DNA of 11,384 nt from Acidobacteriaceae bacterium (GCA_003136335.1 PLEA01000648.1:1-11384); one strand, 5' to 3'; shown: positions 1 to 6,681, counted from the first letter of the stretch. Made by a program: numbers and translations. The notes: generated by a model not told the origin, from the sequence alone.

Positions 1-1349
1 GTCACGCCCAGCATCTCGCGCATTCCAGGACCACCCTTCGGCCCTTCATTGCGAATCACGACCACGTCCCCAGCCTGAATCTTCTTGGCGGTAACCGCAG
101 CCATCGCGTCTTCCTCGGATTCGAACACGCGCGCCGGCCCGCGTTGCTCCAACCGTTCATGTCCGCTGATTTTCGCGACGCAGCCCTCGGGCGCAAGATT
201 CCCCTTGAGAATCACAAGACCGCCAGTCGCCTTTAAAGGCCGGTCTAGCGGAACGATCACTTCCTGTCCCGGAGTCTCCACGGCGCTCTCAGTCTCGGTT
301 CCAATCGTGAGCCCAGTAACGGTCTTCGCCGACGAATGCAGATGCTTGCCGTTCAGCAGTCGCCTCGCCAGCAGTCGAATGCCGCCCGCGCGATGCATGT
401 CGGAAGCCACAAAGCGCCCGGAAGGTTTGAGGTCGGCGAGCAAAGGAGTACGAGCACTCACCGTTTGAAAGTCCTCGATCTCAAGTTCGACGCCCGCTTC
501 GCGCGCGATTGCCAGCAGGTGCAGAACCGCGTTGGTCGATCCTCCTGTCGCCGCGACCGACGCGATCGCATTCTCGAACGCCTCGCGTGTCAAAATGTCG
601 CGTGGCATGATTCCTTTTTGCAGCAGGTTCAGCACGACCTTGCCGCACGCGAATGAAATCTCGTCTTTCAGCGGATCCATCGCCGGAACGCTGTTGAATC
701 CCATGGGCGAAAGTCCAATCATCTCCATCACCGTCGACATGGTGTTCGCCGTGTACTGCCCGCCGCATGCGCCCGCTCCGGGACACGCGACGTTTTCCAG
801 TTCGCGCAGTTCTGCGTCGCTGATCTTTCCCGCCACGTTCGCGCCAATCGCTTCGTAGACGTCCTGAATGGTTACGTCTTTCCCGCGATAATTTCCAGGC
901 GCAATCGTGCCGCCATAAAGCACCATCCCCGGAAGATTCATGCGCGCCAACGCCATCGCTGCCGCCGGAATCGTCTTGTCGCAGCCGACCACACACACCA
1001 CCGCGTCAAACATCTGTCCGCGGCACACTAGTTCAATCGAGTCTGCAATCAGTTCCCGGCTCACCAGCGACGCCCGCATCCCTTCGGTGCCCATGGTTTC
1101 GCCGTCGGAGATCGCGATGGTATTAAACTCCATCGGCGTGCCGCCGGCCTCGCGAATCCCTTCCTTCACCTTGGCCGACAAGCGGCGCAGATGAAAGTTG
1201 CAGGGCATGGTTTCGATCCAAGTATTGGCCACGCCGATCAGGGGACGACTGAGATCGGCATCGGTGAATCCAATGGCCTTGAACATGGAGCGTGCGCCGG
1301 CGCGGTCGCGCCCTTCAGTAATTCCACGGCTGATGTGCTTGAGATCCAT
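1..1349 (-). CDS. ilvD: Dihydroxy-acid dehydratase (3' end cut off by window start)
   Basis: IlvD dehydrates 2,3-dihydroxy-isovalerate and 2,3-dihydroxy-3-methylvalerate to the 2-oxo acids, the third common step of valine/leucine/isoleucine synthesis, in the cytoplasm. About 449 of the usual 555-560 residues are present; the C-terminus lies outside the window. The three cysteines expected to ligate the Fe-S cluster are visible: Cys50 (ANTWIETMPCN), Cys123 (VGCDKTIPA) and Cys195 (CPGAGACGGQY). The family stretches SDGETMGTEGMR and ATGGSTNAVLHL are also present. The frame is open throughout with no frameshift. The ATG at 1349 is chosen because the N-terminus MDLKHISRGITEGRDRA matches the family and an in-frame TAA lies four codons upstream; no clear Shine-Dalgarno precedes it. 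It is the last visible gene of ilvC-ilvB-ilvN-ilvD, 146 bases after the small-subunit gene. That gap holds no gene and no convincing hairpin, so co-transcription is likely. Identification is very secure. Confidence 0.97.
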   Translation of the reverse strand, partial: MDLKHISRGITEGRDRAGARSMFKAIGFTDADLSRPLIGVANTWIETMPCNFHLRRLSAKVKEGIREAGGTPMEFNTIAISDGETMGTEGMRASLVSRELIADSIELVCRGQMFDAVVCVVGCDKTIPAAAMALARMNLPGMVLYGGTIAPGNYRGKDVTIQDVYEAIGANVAGKISDAELRELENVACPGAGACGGQYTANTMSTVMEMIGLSPMGFNSVPAMDPLKDEISFACGKVVLNLLQKGIMPRDILTREAFENAIASVAATGGSTNAVLHLLAIAREAGVELEIEDFQTVSARTPLLADLKPSGRFVASDMHRAGGIRLLARRLLNGKHLHSSAKTVTGLTIGTETESAVETPGQEVIVPLDRPLKATGGLVILKGNLAPEGCVAKISGHERLEQRGPARVFESEEDAMAAVTAKKIQAGDVVVIRNEGPKGGPGMREMLGV

Positions 1350-1495
1350 AGTCAGAGATTACAGGACACGCAATGCAGTTGTGAAACGGGAATCTGTTTG
1401 GAAGGAAAGCGGGAACCTGCCATTGCAGCAGGCTCTCCAGTTGCGCGACGCTGCCCCAATAGCCGTCACGCTTGCCAGTTACTCGAAACTCGGAT

Positions 1496-1798
1496 CTACG
1501 CTCGGGCCGCTGCGCGTGATTCTTCGACCGGCACTCCGACCGGAGGATGCGGCGTCGCCCACTCTGCCGCGTGCGCCCCGCCTGCACTGACCTTGATCAC
1601 ATCCGCAATTCCGTACCACTCGCGGTAAAGCTGGCCCACTTGCTTCTGATTCACGTCGAGCGCCAGCGTGACCTGATGATCGTGCTCGGCCGGTTCGGCC
1701 TGCACCAAAGGCAGATCGAGCGCACGGCGCGAAGCTGCGTTCAAAATACGCATCAACGTTCCCTGCGTATTGCGATAGCGAATGTGAAAAGTCTGCAT
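1496..1798 (-). CDS. ilvN: Acetolactate synthase small (regulatory) subunit, short IlvM-like ACT protein
   Basis: A 100-residue ACT-domain protein, the presumed regulatory partner of the IlvB catalytic subunit encoded just upstream in the operon. The ACT fold fills residues 1-72 (MQTFHIRYRNTQGTL..., then VTLALDVNQKQVGQLYREW and GIADVIKV). The last ~28 residues are an Ala/Pro/Glu-rich tail with no recognised domain. It is far shorter than typical IlvH/IlvN (~160 residues, two domains) and closer in size to Escherichia coli IlvM (~87). The ATG at 1798 is preferred over longer in-frame starts because AAGGGGG sits 5 bases upstream and because the longer version would translate the palindromic repeat and run into ilvB. 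The 65-base gap to ilvB is almost filled by that repeat. Whether it confers valine sensitivity cannot be read from the sequence. Either ilvN or ilvM could be used as the symbol. Confidence 0.85.
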   Translation of the reverse strand: MQTFHIRYRNTQGTLMRILNAASRRALDLPLVQAEPAEHDHQVTLALDVNQKQVGQLYREWYGIADVIKVSAGGAHAAEWATPHPPVGVPVEESRAAARA

Positions 1799-1813
1799 GT
1801 GCCCCCTTGTAGC

Positions 1814-1855
1814 GCCGGCGTCTCGCCGGCTGTCCGGCGGGCAACGTGCCCGCCG
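1814..1855. repeat. Double-hairpin GC-rich palindromic element (REP/BIME-like) between ilvB and ilvN
   Basis: Two adjacent perfect inverted repeats. GCCGGCG-TCT-CGCCGGC at 1814-1830 has a 7-bp stem and 3-base loop; CGGCGGGCA-ACG-TGCCCGCCG at 1835-1855 has a 9-bp stem and 3-base loop. Four bases separate them. The pair fills most of the 65-base space between the ilvB stop and the ilvN start. On the operon (minus) strand it ends in GGCGAGACGCCGGCGCTACA, 4 bases before the ilvN Shine-Dalgarno. I recall this sequence style as a dispersed intergenic element in Acidobacteriota and other GC-rich soil bacteria; dispersal cannot be shown from one copy. No T-run follows, so it is not a classical terminator. 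It could pause RNA polymerase, stabilise upstream ilvCB mRNA or lower ilvN translation. Confidence 0.75.
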
Positions 1856-1863
1856 CTTGCTTA

Positions 1864-3567
1864 CTACTGCGACGGTTCTTCTTCCAGCAACATCTCGGAA
1901 AGCGCCGCGCCCGCGGGAACCATCGGAAAAACATTGGCCTCCGGAGCGCAATCGAACACCAGCAACTCCGGTTCGGGCGAGCGCAGGAATCGGTCAATCT
2001 GATCCCCGGTTTCGCTCGACACTGGAAACTCGCGCATCGCGTCTTCGTTCAAGCGAAAGCTGTGAATCTTGTAGGCCTTGGCGATTTCCACAAAATCCGG
2101 GTTGTCGCTCAGGTCGGTCTCGGCGTAGTTGCGCTGATAAAAAAGCTGCTGCCACTGCCGCACCATGCCGAGATATTTGTTGTCGATGATCACCATCTTC
2201 ACCGGCAGGCCGAGGCGGTGAACCGTGGCCAGCTCCTGGATGTTCATCTGAAATCCGCCGTCGCCGGAAACACAGAGAACGCAAGTATCGGGCCTCGCGA
2301 GTTGCACGCCCACCGCAGCCGGCAGAGCAAAACCCATGGCCCCGAGCCCGCCCGACGTGATGAATCCTCGCGGCGTGGAAGACCGGTAACGCTGCGCTGC
2401 CCACATCTGGTGCTGACCCACGTCGGCCAGAACCACGCTGTCCTGTGGCAGGCGGCTGAAGAGTTCGTCGAGAAATCGAATCGTTGGCTGCGCCAGGCCC
2501 CGCGGATCAAGTTCGGCCCGCTCGGCGCCGCATGCAACCGCACGCCACTCGCTGAAGTCAGGAAGAGTATGGCGCCGCAATTCCGCCTGGAACGCGGGAA
2601 TTGTATCCGCCAAATTTCCGATCACCGGCAGATCACAGGGACGCACGCGATCGAGTTGCGCCGGGTCAATTTCAAAGTGAACGATCTTCGCATAGGGCGC
2701 AAAGCGCGTGGGATCGCCCGTCACGCGGTCATCGAGCCGCGCGCCAAATACCAGTAGCAGGTCGGTTTCATGCAGCGCCATGTTGGCGGCGCGCGTTCCG
2801 TGCATGCCCACCATGCCCAGGTAGTATGGCGACTGCGGTGGAACCGCGCCCAATCCATGGACCGTGGCAAAGGTTGGAACGTTTAGATCGTCGAGCAATC
2901 GCCGTAACTCCGAAATGGCTCCCGACAATTTTGCTCCCGCGCCGACCAGTGCAACGGGCTTCGCAGACTTCAGCAGCCAGGCTACGATTGTATCGGTGAA
3001 GCCGCCGTCGGCCTTTGCGTCGGCAGGTCGCGCGTGCGGCGTGAACTTCACGGGGCCGGAGAATTCTTTTTTCGCTTTCAGCAGGTCGGTGGGAATATCG
3101 ATCACGACCGGCCCAGGACGCCCGCTGCGCGCCCAGTAGAATCCCTCGGCGATTACCTCGGGAATTTCTTCAATGGTGCGAACCAGGCGGCTCCATTTGG
3201 TGAGTGACAGCGTAACGCCAAAAACATCGGTTTCCTGAAACGCATCGGTTCCGATCAGCGCACTCCGCACCTGGCCGGTGATGCACACCAAGGGAACCGA
3301 ATCCATCTTTGCATCTGCAATTCCCGTGACCAGATTCGTTGCACCGGGCCCACTGGTCGCCATGGCGACGCCAACTTCGCCGGTGACCCGCGCGTAGCCT
3401 TCCGCGGCGAAAACCGCGCCTTGCTCATGCCGCGTCAGAATGTGGCGCACTCCACTGCCCTCGAGCGCGTCATACAGCGGCATGATCGCGCCGCCGGGAT
3501 AACCAAACACCAGTTCAACGCCTTCGGCTCGCAGGCACTTCAGAACAATGTCCGCTCCCTTAAGCAT
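1864..3567 (-). CDS. ilvB: Acetolactate synthase large (catalytic) subunit, thiamine diphosphate-dependent
   Basis: The 567-residue enzyme condenses two pyruvates to 2-acetolactate, or pyruvate with 2-oxobutyrate to 2-aceto-2-hydroxybutyrate, committing carbon to branched-chain amino acids. The domain order is the standard TPP-enzyme layout: N-terminal pyrimidine-binding domain with catalytic Glu48 in [15 protein letters not shown]; central domain (~190-330) with [14 protein letters not shown]-terminal diphosphate-binding domain with the GDG...N motif at 435-442 (GDGGFQMN). The end reads [14 protein letters not shown], typical of acetolactate synthases rather than oxalyl-CoA or glyoxylate enzymes. 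Length is normal. The ATG at 3567 overlaps the ilvC stop by 8 bases (ATGCTTAA), so translational coupling to ilvC is expected. The small subunit follows 65 bases downstream. No missing catalytic residue is seen. Identification is very secure; function as an anabolic synthase follows from the operon. Confidence 0.97.
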   Translation of the reverse strand: MLKGADIVLKCLRAEGVELVFGYPGGAIMPLYDALEGSGVRHILTRHEQGAVFAAEGYARVTGEVGVAMATSGPGATNLVTGIADAKMDSVPLVCITGQVRSALIGTDAFQETDVFGVTLSLTKWSRLVRTIEEIPEVIAEGFYWARSGRPGPVVIDIPTDLLKAKKEFSGPVKFTPHARPADAKADGGFTDTIVAWLLKSAKPVALVGAGAKLSGAISELRRLLDDLNVPTFATVHGLGAVPPQSPYYLGMVGMHGTRAANMALHETDLLLVFGARLDDRVTGDPTRFAPYAKIVHFEIDPAQLDRVRPCDLPVIGNLADTIPAFQAELRRHTLPDFSEWRAVACGAERAELDPRGLAQPTIRFLDELFSRLPQDSVVLADVGQHQMWAAQRYRSSTPRGFITSGGLGAMGFALPAAVGVQLARPDTCVLCVSGDGGFQMNIQELATVHRLGLPVKMVIIDNKYLGMVRQWQQLFYQRNYAETDLSDNPDFVEIAKAYKIHSFRLNEDAMREFPVSSETGDQIDRFLRSPEPELLVFDCAPEANVFPMVPAGAALSEMLLEEEPSQ

Positions 3568-4609
3568 TCACCACCTGTTTGGCGGGATCCTTGGGAGCTT
3601 CCGCCGGCTTCTTGCCTTCCTTGGGCAGCCAGCTCATCATACCGCGCAGTTGTGCGCCCACGATCTCAATGGGATGTTGCTTTTCTTTCTCGCGCAGAGC
3701 GTTGAACTTGTGGCCGCCGCTCTTATTCTCCGCAATCCACTCGCGGGCGAATTCGCCGCTCTGAATGTCAGCCAGAGTCTTCTTCATCGCGATCCGCGTG
3801 GCATCGCCCACAACCTGCTCGCCACGCGTCAAGTCGCCATATTCCGCAGTGTTCGAAATGGAGTAGCGCATGCGGCTCAGGCCGCCTTCATAGATCAGAT
3901 CCACGATCAGCTTCACCTCGTGCAGGCACTCGAAGTAGGCAATCTCGGGCGCGTAACCAGCCTCGACGAGCGTTTCGAATCCCTTTTTGATCAGCGATGT
4001 CAGCCCGCCACAAAGCACGGCTTGCTCGCCGAACAAGTCGCTCTCGGTTTCTTCTTTGAAAGTTGTTTGAAGCACGCCCGCGCGCGTCGAGCCGATGCCA
4101 TGGGCATAGGCCAACGCGAGTTCATGCGCGCGGCCGCTGGCGTCCTGCTGAATCGCAATCAGTGACGGCACTCCACGGCCTTCGGTGTAGACACGCCGCA
4201 CCAAGTGTCCGGGACTCTTGGGCGCGATCATCACCACGTCGACGTCACTGGGCGGGATGATCGTCTTGAAATGGATGCTGAAGCCGTGCGAGACGCCGAG
4301 AACTTTTCCGGGATGAAGATAGGGCTTGATGAACTGGTCATAGACCTGGGCTTGCGTCTCGTCCGGGGTGAGCACGTGGATCCAGTCGGCGCGCTTGGCT
4401 GCCTCATCGGGCGCAACCACGACCATGCCATCGGCTCGCGCCTGTTGCGCGCTTGGCCGGCTCGGGTCGAGCCCGATGATGACTTTGTGTCCGCTGTCGC
4501 GAAGATTCTGCGCCTGCGCGTGTCCCTGGCTGCCGTAGCCCAGGATGGCGATCGTCTTGCCCTTCAGTGCCTCGGGCTTGGCGTCGCGTTCATAGAAAAT
4601 TTTAACCAC
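3560..4609 (-). CDS. ilvC: Ketol-acid reductoisomerase (class I)
   Basis: IlvC isomerises and reduces acetolactate/acetohydroxybutyrate to the dihydroxy acids with NAD(P)H and Mg2+. The 349 residues match short class I enzymes. The Rossmann glycine motif is [19 protein letters not shown] (22-40), the catalytic His108 lies in SHGF, and the metal/substrate acids are Asp191 and Glu195 ([14 protein letters not shown]) with Glu227 and Glu231 (YFECLHEVK). [13 protein letters not shown] (251-263) is the usual substrate loop. The start is GTG at 4609: AGAGGAG lies 6 bases upstream and the protein begins [10 protein letters not shown] as in the family; the nearby ATG at 4626 is out of frame and meets a stop after seven codons. 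It is the first gene of the operon. The cofactor loop after the second strand reads [11 protein letters not shown], with Asp48 where Arg is common, so cofactor preference may be unusual. A ~20-residue Lys/Pro/Ala-rich tail ends the protein. Confidence 0.97.
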   Translation of the reverse strand: MVKIFYERDAKPEALKGKTIAILGYGSQGHAQAQNLRDSGHKVIIGLDPSRPSAQQARADGMVVVAPDEAAKRADWIHVLTPDETQAQVYDQFIKPYLHPGKVLGVSHGFSIHFKTIIPPSDVDVVMIAPKSPGHLVRRVYTEGRGVPSLIAIQQDASGRAHELALAYAHGIGSTRAGVLQTTFKEETESDLFGEQAVLCGGLTSLIKKGFETLVEAGYAPEIAYFECLHEVKLIVDLIYEGGLSRMRYSISNTAEYGDLTRGEQVVGDATRIAMKKTLADIQSGEFAREWIAENKSGGHKFNALREKEKQHPIEIVGAQLRGMMSWLPKEGKKPAEAPKDPAKQVVNA

Positions 4610-4676
4610 CGAGTGCTCCTCTCATTGCACAAGGGGAGAAAGGAACCCTTGCTTGGGAAACCCTGCTTATATTGCA

Positions 4677-4698
4677 ATACCGACCGGTCGGTCGGTAT
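4677..4698. promoter_or_regulatory. Palindromic TetR-type operator at the ilv transcription start
   Basis: The site is ATACCGACC-N4-GGTCGGTAT (perfect 9-bp arms, 22 bp overall). Nested in it is a perfect 14-bp palindrome ACCGACCGGTCGGT at 4679-4692, so GGTC is tandemly repeated and two palindromic registers overlap. Size and symmetry fit TetR-family operators, and a TetR gene starts 119 bases away, divergently. From memory, the Thermus PfmR consensus TACCGACCGNTNGGTN fits 4678-4693. The site lies immediately downstream of the ilv -10 box, where binding would block initiation. On the plus strand a weak divergent promoter (TTGCAA 4672-4677, 18 bases, TATGTG 4696-4701) would straddle it, allowing autoregulation; that promoter is speculative. 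Confidence 0.75.
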
Positions 4699-4704
4699 GT
4701 GGAG

Positions 4705-4733
4705 ATGCTACCTGCCAAGCACTAGAGTGTCAA
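4705..4733 (-). promoter_or_regulatory. Sigma-70-type promoter of the ilvCBND operon
   Basis: On the minus strand TTGACA (4733-4728) is separated by exactly 17 bases from TAGCAT (4710-4705). That is a perfect -35 box and a 4/6 -10 box at ideal spacing. Transcription would begin near 4698-4700, leaving a leader of about 90 bases before the ilvC GTG. The predicted start coincides with the upstream edge of the palindromic operator at 4677-4698. The leader contains repeated AAGC(A)AGGGTTTCC-like segments but no convincing leader peptide with runs of Val/Leu/Ile codons and no strong attenuator hairpin. Confidence 0.7.
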
Positions 4734-4816
4734 GGGAGAAGTCTGATTCACCGGTTCTTGCCGCGCGCCTGTGACCGGTTGGCTTTCCATCCCGCAACTG
4801 TTTACCATGGCACGCG

Positions 4817-5416
4817 ATGGCACGCGAGACTGTGGTTGATTCGCGGCAGGAAATTCTGCGCACTGCCGCCCGGCTGTTCCAGCAGCGCGGATATGACGCG
4901 ACGTCGATGAACGACATCGCCGCCGCGCTCAAACTGAGCAAGGGCGGCCTCTATCACCACTTTCAGAGCAAGGACGAAATCCTGTTCGAGATCATGAACC
5001 ATGCCATGGAGATCACGCAGGAGTTGGTCATCGCGCCCGTGCGCCGCATTGTTGGGGCCGAGGAGCGCTTGCGCGCGCTGATCCGCCTACACATTGAAGT
5101 TGTGCTCAGCCCGCGCGACCGCGAAATCACGGTGATGCTGCACGAGAATCATCCGCTGCCGCCCGCGCTGCGCAAGCGCATCAACGCCCGGAAGAAGGAA
5201 TACATTCACTTCGTCGAAAGCCTGATTACGGACGTTCAAATGAACGCTCAACGAGGGCGACACGCGAAGTGCGCCGTCAGCCCGCGCGCCGGCGCGTTTG
5301 CATTGCTCGGCATGATCAACTGGATTTACCAGTGGTATAAGCCGGAGGGCGATTTGCAAGCGAACAACCTGGTTCCGCAATTTACCGATCTGGTGTTCGG
5401 AGGGATTCTGGCGTGA
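4817..5416 (+). CDS. TetR/AcrR-family transcriptional regulator
   Basis: A 199-residue DNA-binding regulator, usually a dimeric repressor released by a small ligand. The N-terminal TetR domain is clear: RQEILRTAARLFQQRGYDATS, then the helix-turn-helix at ~30-50 (MNDIAAALKLSKGGLYHHFQ) and SKDEILFEIM. The C-terminal region ends MINWIYQWYKPEGDLQ (166-181). This resembles the ligand domain of TetR proteins controlling acyl-CoA, fatty-acid or steroid catabolism (KstR2/FadR/PfmR-like); that is family recall, and the ligand is unknown. The ATG at 4817 is the only usable start in this frame after an in-frame TGA at 4772, but its Shine-Dalgarno is weak. It lies in the second copy of a 10-base tandem duplication (ATGGCACGCG), whose first copy offers an out-of-frame ATG. 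The gene is divergent from ilvC with a strong operator between, and overlaps the cupin gene by 4 bases. Likely target: the ilv operon, possibly also the reductase gene. Confidence 0.93.
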   Translation: MARETVVDSRQEILRTAARLFQQRGYDATSMNDIAAALKLSKGGLYHHFQSKDEILFEIMNHAMEITQELVIAPVRRIVGAEERLRALIRLHIEVVLSPRDREITVMLHENHPLPPALRKRINARKKEYIHFVESLITDVQMNAQRGRHAKCAVSPRAGAFALLGMINWIYQWYKPEGDLQANNLVPQFTDLVFGGILA

Positions 5417-5736
5417 AGGCGCTGTTCGCGAGCGTCGCCGAGATTGATCAGGAGAGAACGCAGAGCGGTAAGTTGTATTGGGAGTTTCTGCGCGTGCCGG
5501 CCATGAGCGCGGGGATTTATGTGCTGCCCGCCGGAGCGAGCGACCCGCAGCGGCCGCATCGTGAAGATGAGATGTATTACGTGATCCGCGGAAGGGCGCG
5601 TTTCAGAGCTGCGGAGGAAGATCGGGAGATTTCCGCCGGAAGCGTGCTCTTCGTCGCAGCGGAAGTTGAGCATCGCTTCTACGATATCGTGGAGGAACTG
5701 GCAGTGCTGGTTTTCTTCGCGCCCGCGGAAAGTTAA
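5413..5736 (+). CDS. Small single-domain cupin protein
   Basis: A 107-residue cupin_2-type beta-barrel, cytoplasmic with no signal peptide. Motif 1 is QRPHREDEMYYVIRGRARF (46-64), giving His49 and Glu53; motif 2 is GSVLFVAAEVEHRFYDI (76-92), giving His87. The first histidine of the classical HxH is replaced (Arg47), so metal binding may use three ligands or be weak. The GTG start at 5413 overlaps the TetR stop in GTGA, and GGAGG lies 9 bases upstream, so the two proteins are translationally coupled. This implies a shared job. Small cupins of this type may be enzymes (isomerase, dioxygenase-like) or ligand-binding proteins, and the substrate is not evident. The gene appears to end the tetR transcript; a weak hairpin follows at 5745-5763. 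Confidence 0.88.
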   Translation: MKALFASVAEIDQERTQSGKLYWEFLRVPAMSAGIYVLPAGASDPQRPHREDEMYYVIRGRARFRAAEEDREISAGSVLFVAAEVEHRFYDIVEELAVLVFFAPAES

Positions 5737-5744
5737 ATGCTGAA

Positions 5745-5763
5745 CCGGAGAGATGTGCTCCGG
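5745..5763. terminator. Weak hairpin after the cupin gene, possible bidirectional terminator
   Basis: CCGGAG-AGATGTG-CTCCGG forms a 6-bp stem with a 7-base loop in the 78-base convergent gap between the cupin and the reductase gene. No T-run follows on either strand, so intrinsic termination is doubtful; its position between convergent genes is the main support. Confidence 0.3.
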
Positions 5764-5814
5764 CTGGAGCGCCTTAGTGAACCCTCGGCAATAGCCAATC
5801 CTCGATACTCACGA

Positions 5815-6585
5815 CTACTTGTGGGCCGGGATCCAGTAAACCTCTTCCTTGACGGCTCCCTTGTCGGTGAACCCGCGGCGCTTCAAAATTGCCTTGCTGT
5901 GCTCGATCATTTCCGGATGGCCGCAGAGGTAAGCCATGGTATTGCCGGCGTCCAGTTCCCAATGATCTGCATATTTGCGCAGGATGTCGTCCGCGCGGCC
6001 GATTTCTCCCGGCCAGTCCGCGTGATCCCATGGACGGCTGACCGTGGGCACATACTTGAACCACGGCAATTCTTTATCGAAATGGTTCAGTTCATCCAGA
6101 TAGCCGAATTCCCAGGGGCGGCTTGCGCCATTCAGCAGGAAGAGGTTGTGGGTGCCGTCGAAGCGGCCCTCTTTCCATTCTTTGGATAGCGTGCGTACGT
6201 AGCTTACAAACGGAGCCACGCCCGTTACCGTTGAGATCAGCAGATGATTCGTACGTCCACTTTGCATGTCCAGCGAAAATCGCCCCTTAGGCACCTTGCG
6301 CATCAGCAACGGATCGCCGACTTGCAATTTGTGCAGCAGCGGCGTGAGCGCGCCAGCGGGAACAAGTTCAAAGAAAAACTCTACTTCATTTTCCGAAGGC
6401 GATGATGCGATCGAATAGGGACGCTCGACGCGCTTCCCGTTTGTCTCGACCCCCAACGTCGCATACTGCCCGGGAACAAAATGGAACTCTCCCCCAGCGC
6501 GGACGCGGATCATCCACAGGTCGGGAGAGAAATCGACGCGCTGGGTAATCTGCGCGTGGTGGAACTTCTCGTCGGGAATCGTCAT
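5815..6585 (-). CDS. fpr: Ferredoxin/flavodoxin-NADP+ reductase, FAD-binding (Fpr type)
   Basis: A 256-residue cytoplasmic flavoprotein moving electrons between NADP(H) and ferredoxin or flavodoxin. The N-terminal FAD barrel (1-~105) carries FVPGQYATLGV and the flavin motif RPYSIASS (55-62). The NADP domain carries TVTGVAPFVSYVRTL (119-133), LFLLNGAS and, near the end, YLCGHPEMIEHSKAILKRRGF followed by VKEEVYW, as in bacterial Fpr. The usual GTG of the pyridine-nucleotide loop reads VTG here (Val120). The protein ends soon after the VYW aromatic segment, as in E. coli Fpr-like enzymes. The ATG at 6585 has AGGTG 4 bases upstream. It is a single gene, convergent with the cupin. Its upstream region carries a close relative of the ilv operator, suggesting shared control. 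It could feed electrons to Fe-S cluster assembly or other ferredoxin-dependent steps; no specific partner is encoded here. Confidence 0.92.
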   Translation of the reverse strand: MTIPDEKFHHAQITQRVDFSPDLWMIRVRAGGEFHFVPGQYATLGVETNGKRVERPYSIASSPSENEVEFFFELVPAGALTPLLHKLQVGDPLLMRKVPKGRFSLDMQSGRTNHLLISTVTGVAPFVSYVRTLSKEWKEGRFDGTHNLFLLNGASRPWEFGYLDELNHFDKELPWFKYVPTVSRPWDHADWPGEIGRADDILRKYADHWELDAGNTMAYLCGHPEMIEHSKAILKRRGFTDKGAVKEEVYWIPAHK

Positions 6586-6660
6586 TGCACCTGGCCCTAA
6601 ATTCAGCGGGATTAAGTTATTTCATCGTACGCCCGGGCGTTTTCGGTCCTAATGCTTCCA

Positions 6661-6681
6661 ACCGAACGGTCGTACGGTCAA
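6661..6681. promoter_or_regulatory. Second operator-like palindrome overlapping a possible -35 box of the reductase gene
   Basis: ACCGAACG-GT-CGTACGGT (6661-6678) is an 18-bp inverted repeat with one mismatched pair. Aligned to the 18-base core 4679-4696 of the ilv operator it is identical at 15 of 18 bases. On the minus strand its edge overlaps TTGACC (6681-6676), a 5/6 -35 box. The best -10 at 18-base spacing is AAGCAT (6657-6652), only 3/6, so the promoter call is weak. The site lies 76 bases upstream of the reductase ATG. Confidence 0.5.

Noticed and set aside
1846..2757. A 303-codon open frame on the plus strand
   Set aside because: Antisense to ilvB, whose every catalytic motif is intact; the translation is His/Arg-rich without recognisable domains.
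4610..4700. Attenuator or leader peptide in the ilvC leader
   Set aside because: No short ORF rich in Val/Leu/Ile codons and no strong terminator hairpin with T-run; the seven-codon ORF at 4626 encodes Met-Arg-Gly-Ala-Leu-Gly-Gly, which is not a regulatory leader peptide.
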